Of a stretch of DNA of 64,000 bases, positions 36,699 through 46,700 are shown piece after piece. Both the position numbers and the translations under genes were made by a program. The DNA is from TH-plancto1 sp043777375 (lineage in GTDB: Bacteria > Planctomycetota > Planctomycetia > Planctomycetales > Planctomycetaceae): positions 1 through 64,000 of the forward strand of contig JAYWHX010000047.1 in the NCBI GenBank assembly GCA_043777375.1, in the 5' to 3' direction. The notes beneath the pieces were generated by a model, which did no database searches, was not told the DNA's origin, and saw nothing but the letters and a program-made list of their open reading frames with translations. Positions within the stretch are counted from its first letter, which is position 1, and the number at the start of each line of letters is the position of its first letter.

Positions 36699-38240
36699 AT
36701 GAGCGTCTTTCTGGGCGTGGACATCGGCACAAGCGGCACCAAGACCCTCGCAATTCGCGAGGACGGGACGATCCTTGCATCTGCCATGATCGAATACCCA
36801 CTCTATAGCCCCAAGCCTGGCTGGTCGGAGCAGAATCCCGAAGACTGGTACCTGGCGACCGTCAACAGCGTTAAACAAGTCATGGACAAGGGGCGCATCA
36901 AGCCCGCGGATGTGAAGGGCATCGGCCTCAGCGGGCAAATGCATGGCAGCGTCTTTCTTGACAAAGACCAGAAAGTCATCCGGCCTGCTCTGCTCTGGAA
37001 CGACCAGCGGACCGCAGCTGAGTGTGCCGAGATCGAAGAGCGGGCGGGTGGGCGCAAGAAGTTGATCGGCATGGTCGCGAACCCCGCGCTGACCGGATTC
37101 ACTGCTCCCAAAATCCTCTGGCTGCGAAACAACGAGCCGAAAAACTACGAGCGGATGGTCAGCTGCCTGCTGCCGAAGGATTTTGTCCGACTGCGGCTGA
37201 CTGGTGAATTCGCCACCGAGGTCAGCGATGCCTCGGGAACGTTGTTGCTCGATGTGCAGAACCGCAAGTGGTCAGCTCCTCTTCTCAAAAAGCTCGACCT
37301 GTCGTCATCGATCCTGCCAAAGGTCTACGAATCGGAGGAGGTCAGCGGCGTTCTGCACCAGACAGCTGCAACGCTGATGGGATTGTCAGTGGGAACGCCG
37401 GTGGTAGGCGGCGGCGGCGATCAAGCCGCCAGTGCGGTTGGAAATGGCATCGTCCGCAAGGGAGTCCTTTCGGCCACCATGGGGACCAGCGGTGTCGTTT
37501 TTGCACATAGTGATGAAGTCCAGATTGATCCCGAAGGGCGCGTGCATACCTTCTGCCATGCAGTCCGGGGCAAGTGGCACATGATGGGCTGCGTGTTGTC
37601 CGCCGGTGGCAGCTTGCAGTGGTACCGCAACCAACTCGGGCAGTGCGAGGCGGCTGTGGCCAAGTCACTCGGACAAGACCCCTATGAAGTCATCACCGCG
37701 CAGGCTCAGCAGGCTCCCCCGGGGAGCGAGGGACTGTTCTTCCTGCCGTATCTAACCGGCGAACGAACGCCACATGCAGACCCCTACGCCCGTGCAGCCT
37801 GGATTGGGTTGAGTCTGCGGCACACGCGCGCCCACATGGCCCGCTCGGTCATCGAAGGAGCGACATACGCCATGCGTGATTGTCTCCAAATCATTCAGGA
37901 GATGAAGGTGCCCGTGAAGGAAGTGCGTCTCTCCGGCGGCGGCGCCCGCAGTGCCTTTTGGCGTCAGCTGCAAGCGGATATCTACGGGGTCAAGACTGCG
38001 ACGATCAACGCCAGCGAAGGCCCGGCGTTTGGAGTGGCACTCCTCGCCGCAGTCGGAACAGGAGCGTACAAGAATGTGGTCGAAGCCTGCGACGCAACGA
38101 TTCAGGTGACCGACTCCTGGCAACCAGATGCCAAGATCAAAAAGATCTACGATGTCGCTCATCCCTTGTATGCCCAGCTGTATCGTTCATTGAAGAGCGA
38201 CTATGCCGCGATCGCGAGATTCGTGGGAGCACAGGGGTAA
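36699..38240 (+). CDS. xylB: Xylulokinase
   Basis: A 513-residue FGGY-family carbohydrate kinase that phosphorylates D-xylulose to xylulose 5-phosphate for the pentose phosphate pathway. The ATG at 36699 gives MSVFLGVDIGTSGTK; the frame is open back to a TTG at 36429 but the added 90 residues are not family sequence. Diagnostic blocks: GIGLSGQMHGSVFLD, LLWNDQRTAAEC, VGGGGDQAASAVGNG, MGTSGVVFAHSD, LPYLTGERTPHADPYARAAW and RLSGGGARSAFWRQLQADIY. All match XylB rather than glycerol kinase. No xylose isomerase or transporter is adjacent. Confidence 0.95.
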   Translation: MSVFLGVDIGTSGTKTLAIREDGTILASAMIEYPLYSPKPGWSEQNPEDWYLATVNSVKQVMDKGRIKPADVKGIGLSGQMHGSVFLDKDQKVIRPALLWNDQRTAAECAEIEERAGGRKKLIGMVANPALTGFTAPKILWLRNNEPKNYERMVSCLLPKDFVRLRLTGEFATEVSDASGTLLLDVQNRKWSAPLLKKLDLSSSILPKVYESEEVSGVLHQTAATLMGLSVGTPVVGGGGDQAASAVGNGIVRKGVLSATMGTSGVVFAHSDEVQIDPEGRVHTFCHAVRGKWHMMGCVLSAGGSLQWYRNQLGQCEAAVAKSLGQDPYEVITAQAQQAPPGSEGLFFLPYLTGERTPHADPYARAAWIGLSLRHTRAHMARSVIEGATYAMRDCLQIIQEMKVPVKEVRLSGGGARSAFWRQLQADIYGVKTATINASEGPAFGVALLAAVGTGAYKNVVEACDATIQVTDSWQPDAKIKKIYDVAHPLYAQLYRSLKSDYAAIARFVGAQG

Positions 38241-38513
38241 TCGGCTCAGTTCACTCCTGCTCGATTTCGAATGACGGGCAGCACGAACGGCATAACTGGC
38301 ATTTTCGGAACAAACGGCAGGGACAGCCTACGTCGAGACTCGACCGGAGTTCGTTCCCAGCTGGGAAGTTTCGAACTGGCGGAGTGAAGGCCATTCGTTG
38401 TCGCAGACGAAAGTGAGGAAGTCTCGGACGGGAACGTCGCGATGGGAGTGTCCTATTGGCGTCGAAGTGGCGTTGCCACACTTCCAGCCCGATGCAATCG
38501 GAGCCAGCCTCCC

Positions 38514-38714
38514 ATGCAGTTTGCAGCCCAATTCACAGATGATCAGATTGCTATCTTCGGATGTGCGATCGTGTTTGGTGGATGTCTGATCATGATGCTG
38601 ATCAGCCAGAAGATCGGAAGTGTGGTTCGGGGTCAACACCGCCGAACGCGGCCGGATGTTGTCCCTTTCCCGGCATCGAACCCGGAATCGACAAGAGACC
38701 GGAAAGCAGCCTAG
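38514..38714 (+). CDS. Small membrane protein, tentative
   Basis: A possible 66-residue protein from ATG 38514. An acidic N-terminus (MQFAAQFTDDQ) is followed by one hydrophobic helix (IAIFGCAIVFGGCLIMMLIS) and a basic tail, which is a credible single-pass inner-membrane topology. The start has only a weak distant GGAG. The open frame begins at 38442. The stretch between xylB and the next secreted protein is otherwise empty. No family is recognised. Confidence 0.4.
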   Translation: MQFAAQFTDDQIAIFGCAIVFGGCLIMMLISQKIGSVVRGQHRRTRPDVVPFPASNPESTRDRKAA

Positions 38715-38872
38715 CTCCTCGCGTTCAGCCCGACCTGCGAAGCCTGGAAGTTCGCCCTTCGTACCAAAACCGCAAATGGGTCTGGCATACGGCGATTCCT
38801 CGTTGTTACCATCAAAGTTCACTGAACAGTGGGGCTTCTCCACTGGTCTCTCCCCTCTTCAATGAGAGGTTC

Positions 38873-39373
38873 ATGCTCATGAATTTCAAGACCCTAGCCT
38901 TTGGCTTGGCCATGTTGACAGTCGGTTATTGGTGTGGTTCTGGAACGATGACATTGCAGTCCAATGCAACAGCTCAGGATGAAGATGTCGGTCTATCAGA
39001 CGACACAGCTGCCAAAGTGCAGGCTGCGCACGAGTCGATCAAATCTGCGATGGACGCGCTTCAGCAGGACGGAAAGTACGAAGGAATCACGGAAGCTCCG
39101 AATGCTTTTCTCGTGCTGTGCGGTGGGGGAAACGCCATGGAAGACCTGCAATCTGGCTTGGGAGTCGATCCCGAGTCATTCGCGGCAATCTATGCAGGTC
39201 GTGTGAAACCGGAAGTCAACGATGCTCTGACCACAGATGAGCAAGGGCGAAAGCTCTACAACGATCAACTCGTGAGGCTCTACTCGCGTACGCGGCTGGA
39301 GAAGATGTTTGCTGAGCGGACAAAGCTCTCGCTGATCGGGGGCGGCAAGTCTCCGTTCGGAACCGAGAAATAG
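38873..39373 (+). CDS. Hypothetical secreted protein
   Basis: A 166-residue protein with a signal peptide (FKTLAFGLAMLTVGYWCGSG, then a possible cleavage near ATAQD). GAGAGG precedes ATG 38873, and a second in-frame ATG is at 38879. The mature protein is mostly helical and charged (TAAKVQAAHESIKSAMDALQ), with a Gly-rich FLVLCGGGNAMEDLQSG patch. No family was recognised. The frame is open to 38561, but that upstream sequence overlaps the tentative small membrane protein and looks non-coding. Confidence 0.65.
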   Translation: MLMNFKTLAFGLAMLTVGYWCGSGTMTLQSNATAQDEDVGLSDDTAAKVQAAHESIKSAMDALQQDGKYEGITEAPNAFLVLCGGGNAMEDLQSGLGVDPESFAAIYAGRVKPEVNDALTTDEQGRKLYNDQLVRLYSRTRLEKMFAERTKLSLIGGGKSPFGTEK

Positions 39374-39465
39374 TCCGAAGAGACCGGGCGTGTCGATCCT
39401 GCCGACCGTGAGGTCATGTTCCGTACGGATGGATGCAAATGTTCGGTGATTTGGGCGGAATCTGT

Positions 39466-39495
39466 TTGAGGTCCGGTCGAGTGAGTTGATAGACT
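39466..39495 (+). promoter_or_regulatory. Weak promoter candidate before VWA gene
   Basis: TTGAGG (39466-39471), an 18-base spacer and TAGACT (39490-39495), each 4/6 to the sigma-70 consensus, about 120 bp upstream of the ATG at 39616. Weak evidence. Confidence 0.25.
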
Positions 39496-39615
39496 GAATG
39501 CTTGACGCAATTCGCGTTGGTACCTCCCCGTCTGTCTTCGTCTGCAATGTTCCGGTGATTCCGTCTGTGGAATCGCCGTGTGTCCAAAATCAGGTTCTTC
39601 CTGAGGAGTCGGAGT

Positions 39616-42144
39616 ATGCGTTCCCTTAAGGTGAATGCGTTCGCTTGGATGGCCAGCTTGGCACTGGTTGGTTCCGTGTCAGCGGCCGATCCGATCGCAG
39701 CGTCGATCACGGATGCAGCCGTCTTGTACAGCCATCAGGCTCTCGATGGCCATTCGTACTTCGCTGTGTCCGTGAAGGGACCGGTCCATGTGGGAGCCGT
39801 TCTTCCACATGACCACGTGATTCTTGTGGACACGTCCGCCAGCCAGGTCGGTGAACACCGCACGATGGCGATTGACGTACTTAAAGAGCTGTTGTCGGCG
39901 CTTCCCGCGACGGACCGAGTTCAGGTCTCCGCGATTGATGTCCAGTCGACACCAATGACTCAGGGGTTCGTGTCACCAGCACGTGCTATTGAGCAATCCA
40001 TTGCGAAGTTGCAAAATCGTCTGCCTGCGGGGGCGACTGATTTGTTGTCGGCTCTGAACTCGGCGGCGGCTCAGATTGAGACCGGACGAGCTTCATCGAT
40101 CGTTTATCTGGGAGATGGGATGAGCACTGCTCACCTGTTCCAGCAGGGCGAACTTCAGACACTTGTCACCAGCCTACGTGATCGCCAGATTCCCATCCAT
40201 GGTTTTGCCGTGGGGGCGAACAAAGACCTGCGTCTGCTGGGGACTCTAGCCCAGACGACTGGCGGTCTGGCAGTGATCGATGAGATGTCCACGGATGCCG
40301 CCACGGTGGGTCAGCGTCTCGCGACAGCGATCGATCTGCCAGTCGTCTATCCGACTTCGCTCGCGGTTCATTGGGCTGATGCCGAAGTGATGCCCCAGCA
40401 GCCTCTTCCGCTGCGGTCAGACCGGGAGACGATCTATCTGGCTCGTGGGCAATGGGCCGAGGGGGCTTCGCTTTCGGTCCAGACAACCACAGGGGAGTTA
40501 TCCTGGAATGTTCCTGAGGCCAAATTCCGCCAGGGCAACCAACACTTGGCTGGCTTCTGGGATCAGGCGTCTGCCTCCAATGGTTTGTCAGTGCCGTTTG
40601 CTGGTGTGCAGTTCTTGAACGCATCACGCCAATCCTTTATCGATCGGATTGAGCAGCTGGAGATCGCAGCTGATAAATCGCAAGCTCAAGGTGATGTGGC
40701 ACAAGTGGAAGTGTTGGCGGACGAAATCCGACAGCTCGATCCAAGTAACACTCACGCCAGCCGAATGAAGAATCGCGTGGGCAAGTTGCAGGTGCGCACG
40801 GTCGCTCAGGCTGTCGAAGAAGGGGCTCCTACTCTCGACAGCCCGGCAGAAGAGGCAGTCGCTCCCGAAGAACCGTCGATTGCAACCGATCCCGCACTTG
40901 AAGGGCGAGATAAGCCCGTTGACCTCTCCCCGATTGAGCAGGAAGAGGCCCGCCGAAATGCCCGCACTCAGAAGATGCGGCAACAGCTCGAAATGGATAT
41001 TAAGGCTGCGGGACGGGCAGTCACGACCTCGCCTGAGTATTCAGTCTCGCTGTTGGAATCGACTCGCGGTGCCATCAAGTCAGCGACAGATATTGATGCT
41101 GACGAGCAAGCCCAGTTACTGAAGCAAGCTGACGCCGCGTTGATGTCCATCAAGAATAAGATGGAAAACCTTCAGGGGCGTATCCAGGCCAATGAGCAAC
41201 GCAAAGCCGAGCAGGATGCTCAGCAACGCGTCATCGATTTCGAAGCCGAACAGGACGAGAAGCTCAAGCAGCTTGTCGACCGAATTCGCGCCTTGATGGA
41301 AGACGGATATCACGGTGACGACAACGGTTTCGAGAATGCAGAAGCCGTGGCTCGTATCGTGGAATCCCAGTTGCCTAATTCAGCGACGGCGGCAGCTGCA
41401 GTCTTCACCTCGGAAGCTGCCGGACAATTGTCAAAGGCGGAAGATTTGCGGGCTCTGCGATATGACCGCTTCCTGGAAACGCTGTATCAGGTGGAACTGT
41501 CGCACGTGCCATTCCCGGATGAACCTCCCGTCCGATATCCACCCGCAGCTGTGTGGCAACAGTTAACTCTGAAGCGAGAGAAGTGGAAATCGGTGGACTT
41601 GCACAAGGATAGCCCGAACGAGCAAAAGATCCGCAAGGCGCTCGAACAGGAAACCTCACTGGAGTTCCCGGACAACACACTGAAAGAAGTTCTTGACTTC
41701 ATCGAGGAAAAGCACGGATTTACGATCGATCTGGATCGACAAACGTTGGAAGACGCAGGCGTCACCGATGACACCCGAATCAACAGTCTGGTCATCTCGG
41801 GAATCACTCTCCGCAGTGCATTCAATCTGATGCTTGCTGATGTGGGGGGCATCGAATTGACGTTTGTGATCGAAGACGAAGTGATGAAGATCACGACTGT
41901 GGAGAAAGAGGCTGAGAAGTATCAGACTCGCGTCTACCCGGTCGGTGACCTAGTGATCCCGATTATTCCTCTTCAAAGCCAAGGTCAGCAGGGTGGCGGT
42001 CAAGGTGGCCAGCAAGGTGGCCAAGGCGGAGGTCAGGGAGGCCAGGGCGGAGGACAAGGCGGCGGCGGTGGTGGATTCGGCAGTGTGCCGTATGCCCAGC
42101 GCGCTCCAATGTCTGTTGCTGGAAAAAAAAACCAGCTGAACTGA
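39616..42144 (+). CDS. VWA/STN-domain protein, upstream part of split gene
   Basis: 842 residues from ATG 39616, behind GGAGTCGGAG; an earlier GTG at 39580 is possible. A signal peptide (FAWMASLALVGSVSA) is followed by a von Willebrand A domain (about 65-235) with the MIDAS DTSAS and GATDLLSALN. Residues about 430-590 are charged and helical. Residues about 675-765 resemble a secretin/TonB short N-terminal (STN) domain: FPDNTLKEVLDFIEEKHGFT, then INSLVISGITLRSAFNLMLA. A Gly/Gln-rich tract (about 790-820) precedes the stop. The stop comes 13 bases after a run of nine A residues, and the -1 frame beyond it is open into the next ORF, so this is probably the first part of a 1355-residue protein. 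Confidence 0.85.
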   Translation: MRSLKVNAFAWMASLALVGSVSAADPIAASITDAAVLYSHQALDGHSYFAVSVKGPVHVGAVLPHDHVILVDTSASQVGEHRTMAIDVLKELLSALPATDRVQVSAIDVQSTPMTQGFVSPARAIEQSIAKLQNRLPAGATDLLSALNSAAAQIETGRASSIVYLGDGMSTAHLFQQGELQTLVTSLRDRQIPIHGFAVGANKDLRLLGTLAQTTGGLAVIDEMSTDAATVGQRLATAIDLPVVYPTSLAVHWADAEVMPQQPLPLRSDRETIYLARGQWAEGASLSVQTTTGELSWNVPEAKFRQGNQHLAGFWDQASASNGLSVPFAGVQFLNASRQSFIDRIEQLEIAADKSQAQGDVAQVEVLADEIRQLDPSNTHASRMKNRVGKLQVRTVAQAVEEGAPTLDSPAEEAVAPEEPSIATDPALEGRDKPVDLSPIEQEEARRNARTQKMRQQLEMDIKAAGRAVTTSPEYSVSLLESTRGAIKSATDIDADEQAQLLKQADAALMSIKNKMENLQGRIQANEQRKAEQDAQQRVIDFEAEQDEKLKQLVDRIRALMEDGYHGDDNGFENAEAVARIVESQLPNSATAAAAVFTSEAAGQLSKAEDLRALRYDRFLETLYQVELSHVPFPDEPPVRYPPAAVWQQLTLKREKWKSVDLHKDSPNEQKIRKALEQETSLEFPDNTLKEVLDFIEEKHGFTIDLDRQTLEDAGVTDDTRINSLVISGITLRSAFNLMLADVGGIELTFVIEDEVMKITTVEKEAEKYQTRVYPVGDLVIPIIPLQSQGQQGGGQGGQQGGQGGGQGGQGGGQGGGGGGFGSVPYAQRAPMSVAGKKNQLN
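42123..42131 (+). other. A9 slippery run joining two ORFs
   Basis: Nine consecutive A residues. Reading straight through gives GKKNQLN and a stop at 42142-42144. Slipping back one base, or having ten A residues, gives GKKKPAELSD and continues in frame to 43682 without a stop. This could be programmed slippage, a mutation, or an undercounted homopolymer in the assembly. Confidence 0.85.
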
Positions 42145-42296
42145 GTGACTCTGCGCAGGATGCGAGTCTTGCACAGCTTCCGAACAAGTCGTCTCAAACC
42201 ACGCAGCGGAATCCAGGGAAAGCCCCGGATTCCGCTGCTGGCGTTTCCCCCCCTCCCTCGGAAAAGCCATCAACCGCCCCTGCACAGGTCGGAACA

Positions 42297-43682
42297 GTGG
42301 CCCCGGGAGTCGTCCGTGTTGTTGGTGCAACGCCCTCGAGACCTTCAGCGGGATTCCCCGACGAGAAAATGTCCGGGCCGGAAGTGTGGCGTCCTTTCTT
42401 TACGAAGACCCAGCCCAACGTCCGGGCTGTCCAGCGGCATGTCATGTATCTCAACGACCAGCAGCAGCATGCGCATGTCATTGCGTTACTGAATGCTGCG
42501 ATCATCGAAGGACAGGCACAGCCGTGGATGTATGAAGTGCTGGCCGTCACGATGGGAATCGCCGAATACCCCAAGGAGGAGATTGAAAGGGTTGCCTTGT
42601 CAGTCGCCGACTTCGGCAACGCTTCCTACGAATCAATGATGTACTCGGGAGCCTATTTAGCAAAATTCGATCGCGATGCAGCGGCTTTGCGGATGTATCG
42701 TCAAGCAGCCCGTATGACACCGGATCGCCCGGAACCATACTACTTCGGACTCAAACTCGCAGCAAAAACCGGGGTGGCCGACGACGCAATGTGGGCCGCC
42801 TGCGGAGTCCTTCGCAACAGCTGGGGTGTCGACCGTTTGCGACAACATGAGCAGGCCGAGGACCTGCTGGCCGAGACGGAACGACAACTGCAAAAGACCA
42901 TGCAGGTCGAACAACTCGCGCTATTGAAGGAGCAGGCGATCGAAGCCCGCCACCGCGATCTCCAGATCCAGCTCAAATGGAATGGAACTGGTGATCTGGA
43001 CCTCTCGGTTCAAGACCCGGCAGGCGGAGTCGCGTCGTTCACCTCTCGGGAATCCGCTGGAGGAGGGTATCTGCTCAACGATGGTTTCGGCCCCTCTCCG
43101 GAGAATTGCCACGAGGACTTTGTCTGTCCCCAAGGATTCACGGGGGAGTACGTGATCACTGTGAAAAAGGCGACTGGCAAAATTGTCGGGGACCGGGGCG
43201 TACTCACGATCGTGACCCATGCGGGCAGCCCCTCGGAAAAGACAGAAACAAAGACTGTCTCGTTCGCCAAGATCACCGAGCAAGTGATCCATCTCACGCT
43301 GGATGATGGTCGCCGAGAGCAGCGCCGAACCTCGTACCTCGCAGCTCCTCTGGGTGTTGCTCGGGATTGGGAGCGGGCAGCGGCACAAGTGGGCCGTCCC
43401 GCTCGCAGAGTGGTCGATCGCGAGGCCCGGCAAGTGGTGGCTGAGATGCTAGAATCTCGCCAGCGAGGCGTCGTGCCTGCGGGGGGGGCTTTCGGGGGAG
43501 TTGGTTTTGCCCCGGTGGTAAGCCTCATTCCAGAGGGGGCCAGCCTAGCGGTACAAGCCGTCGTCTCACCCGACCGGCGGTACGTCCGCATGGCCCTCAG
43601 TCCGTCCTTCACTCAGATCATCGACGTGGCTGTGTTTTCGTTTCAGGGAAGCAACAGCGGCACCACGACGAATGGACGATGA
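42297..43682 (+). CDS. TPR/DUF2135-like protein, downstream part of split gene
   Basis: 461 residues from a GTG at 42297, but the frame is open without a stop back to the A9 run at 42123-42131 and has no ATG until 42369, so it probably has no start of its own. Residues about 45-190 are helical, TPR-like (YLAKFDRDAAALRMYRQAAR, PDRPEPYYFGLKLAAKTG). Residues about 210-340 are a beta-sandwich with the DLDLSVQDPAGGVASF motif of DUF2135-like proteins and a possible calcium site. A Gly-rich tail with ASLAVQAVVSPDRRYVRMAL ends it; that last motif often ends planctomycete secretion-like proteins. Extracytoplasmic location is inferred if it is fused to the upstream VWA part. Confidence 0.75.
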   Translation: MAPGVVRVVGATPSRPSAGFPDEKMSGPEVWRPFFTKTQPNVRAVQRHVMYLNDQQQHAHVIALLNAAIIEGQAQPWMYEVLAVTMGIAEYPKEEIERVALSVADFGNASYESMMYSGAYLAKFDRDAAALRMYRQAARMTPDRPEPYYFGLKLAAKTGVADDAMWAACGVLRNSWGVDRLRQHEQAEDLLAETERQLQKTMQVEQLALLKEQAIEARHRDLQIQLKWNGTGDLDLSVQDPAGGVASFTSRESAGGGYLLNDGFGPSPENCHEDFVCPQGFTGEYVITVKKATGKIVGDRGVLTIVTHAGSPSEKTETKTVSFAKITEQVIHLTLDDGRREQRRTSYLAAPLGVARDWERAAAQVGRPARRVVDREARQVVAEMLESRQRGVVPAGGAFGGVGFAPVVSLIPEGASLAVQAVVSPDRRYVRMALSPSFTQIIDVAVFSFQGSNSGTTTNGR

Positions 43683-43739
43683 GTCGTAAATTGTCGCTTT
43701 CGATTGCTTCTTCTGGGAACACTTTTGTTCCTAAACAGC

Positions 43740-46700
43740 TCACTCGAACTTCAGCAGCCCAAACGTCTGCGGCGCCGGGGTCTCCGTCAATGGGTGATTC
43801 CAGCCTTGTAGCCCGACAGCTGGGATGACTCGCGTCATGCCAGCCGCCCAGAACGTTCCACTCGTCGGTGGCGTGGGGGCCAGTTCTTCCCACGGAATCG
43901 CTGCTTCGAAGCGCCAGACCTGATCGTCGCCATACGCGGCAACGTACCACTTTGGATTCCAGCCAGTGGCATCCCAGCAGGCTTCGCTCGTGGCACCGCG
44001 CTGGTCAACACTGAACCCGTAATACGTGTTGTAGTCGCGATCCGTGTCGAATTGAAAACTCAGCCGATCATACCGCGAGAGATCGGCATCATGTGAGCGG
44101 CCCGCATGCTGGGGCTGGTCACGTGACTGGCCTTCCGCGCGCGGCAGGCTGCCGGCCAGGTAGAGGAATTTGTCATCGTACAACATCATGACGAGCGCTC
44201 GCGGGCCAACGACTTGCAGCCCCACTTTACGTCCGCTTTCCTTGGCTCCCACAAAACCCGTCTCGGCACTCGCGGGAGGCTGCTCGGTCAGGAGGACTTC
44301 CGCAGCTCCCACCCAGCAGGCATCTGTGAGTTTCCCATCAAGGCTGGGGGCCAGTCCTGTCTTACGGCAGACCAGAACTGGACGAGGTGACAGTGCCTGC
44401 GGTCGCAGCAGCCACAACTCGCCCTGCGCGACCAGACTCCACGGATCTCGTGAGTTCAGTTTTAAGAGCTGATCGATGATGTGGTCGGCGTCCGCATGTC
44501 GTGAACTTCGTCGCATGAGGGCAGCCATCGACATCTGCACATCGGGTTCGCGAAAGAATCCGGGAGAGGTCTTCTCAATCAACCCCGTGATCTTTGTCGC
44601 CTGTGTCCGCCACTGTTCAGCTTGCGCTGTGACGATGTCGGCTCCGGTGGTGTCATCCGCGAGTATCCCGTCGAGCCCCTTGGGTTTCACGTGTACTGGT
44701 GAGTCGAAGGCGTCAAAGCCAGAAGGCGTCGCATCGATTTCCGGAGATGACAGTGTGCCCGGCCGCTTCTGGTTCTTCTGGAACTCGGCCTCGAAACGGG
44801 CCTGCTCGATGGCGGGGTTCATTTGGAACTCAGTCTTTTTCGAAAGTCGAGGTCGCAGCCGCTGCCAGCTGATTTCTGCACTGGTCCAGAACCGCAATAA
44901 CCACGCGGCACTCTCCGGGGCCTCCGGGTGGTCCGGATAGAGATCGAGGAGCAAGGAGGTCGTCTGCTCAGCAGAGTCCCACAGCATTCGCTCGCGATAT
45001 CCGCGAGCCACATCCGAGAGCAGCTTGGCCCCTTGATCGGGTGGCAACTCATCGACAGTTCCGAGGAGCTGAGCGATAATTTCTGCTCCTTGAGAACGGC
45101 TGTCCATCCGCTGTTCGCTGCTGCTCACGAACGTCTGGCGGCGTTTGATGGCGTTCTTTCGCTCCTCGATGTCGTCGAGAGAGGCGGTTGACAGAGTTCG
45201 CCGCGCGGGCCCTCCGGTTGGAATGTCGAGGCCACCAAATAGCGATTGCCCGGCCACGGCTGCGTTTTGCAATTCGGAACGCACCAGCGTAAGCCCCTCA
45301 TTCCGGATGACGATGTCAGTACCCTGAAAAAGCCGGGCCGCTGCGGGCTCGGCCAGCTGATCGACAGTCACGCCGGACCTCACCAGATAGTCCTGCGCTA
45401 GCACGTTCTGTGAACCCGGTTCTCCGCGAGTATGCGAGAAAACCTTCTTTACCTGCCACGGGGGGAGACCGATCAGTGACTCCAGGTCGGTGCCTCCTGT
45501 GGCATCGCCCGCAGCTGAGACTGCTTCTTGAACGGCGTCCCACGCGATCTGCCCCGCCGCATCGGTCACAGCGGGTTTAGAGATCAGGACCACCTCGGGT
45601 TGCCACATACGGATCTTCGAGATGAGGTCAGTCGTCACGACGTGCGGCAACTGCTGATCCGTCAACAGTTGCCACTCTTCCAGCAGTTTGTCTCGATCGC
45701 GGTCCAGGTCGGGAACGGTGATTGGTAACCGCCAATCGATCATCGCGCTGCTGCCTCCTACGACGGAGAAAGCGTCTTGCAGGCGATGTGCGAGAGGCAC
45801 GTTGCGCAGCGAATCCGTCCCGAGATCGCGGCGCGTCAACAGGACGACTCCGGAGCGGTATCCCCACTCACCGGAGAAATAGGCTGTCACACCCAGTGGC
45901 ACCTGCTGGGAGTCGGCATGAATCATCAGGAGGGCCAGCCGTCGTCCGCCGCCGCGCACGGCCCGCCAAGTCGCCCCTCCATCCTGTGTCGCTAGTATCT
46001 TCCCGAGATCGCCGACCGCGACGCCGTGGAGGGCATCAGCGAAATGAATCGCCCGCCAAGGGGTTGTCTCCCCAGTCGGCTGAGGAACCCAATGTCGTCC
46101 CCGGTCTGCCGAGTACCAGATCACACTTCCGGGCGCGCCCGCAATCCAGACGTGCTCGCCGCTCTGGGCCACCGCTTGAAAATCCATACAGTCGCGGAGA
46201 GCCGAGGGCAGTTCTTCTTCAGGAGGTGCCCAACTGATGCCGCCGTTCTTGGTGTGCAGCACCCAGCCACCATCACCGACCAGCCAACCGGTCGCATCCG
46301 CAGCAATCGTGGTGGCGTTCAGGGCGCGCAGGCCTTTGAGGTTCTCGACGTTTCGTAGCTGTTGACCACGACTCAGGACGCCCAGTTCGCCTCGAGCTCC
46401 CGCCACAACCCCCGATCCATTCGGCAGAAGGGTCGCCGTTCGCCAGCCGTTCGTGCGTGGCCCTTCCACAGGAGTCCACGTTTGCCCGCCGTCGATCGTG
46501 GTCAACACTCCCGTCGAGCAGCTGGGAGAGCTGTCACCCACGGCCATGCCGGTCTCCTGATCGAAGAACCGGACCTGCGTCAGTGGAGGGGTTGAGTCAT
46601 GGGAGATGAGCTGCCATGTCAGGCCACCATCGCGAGTGTGAATGACGACTCCGCTGGCGAAGCGAGTGTAAGGGGCGACGTATCCGCCGACCGCCCAGCC

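Noticed and set aside
41980..42085. Short G/Q-rich tandem repeats resembling a repeat array
   Set aside because: They encode the Gly/Gln-rich linker of the VWA protein and are not a CRISPR or intergenic satellite.
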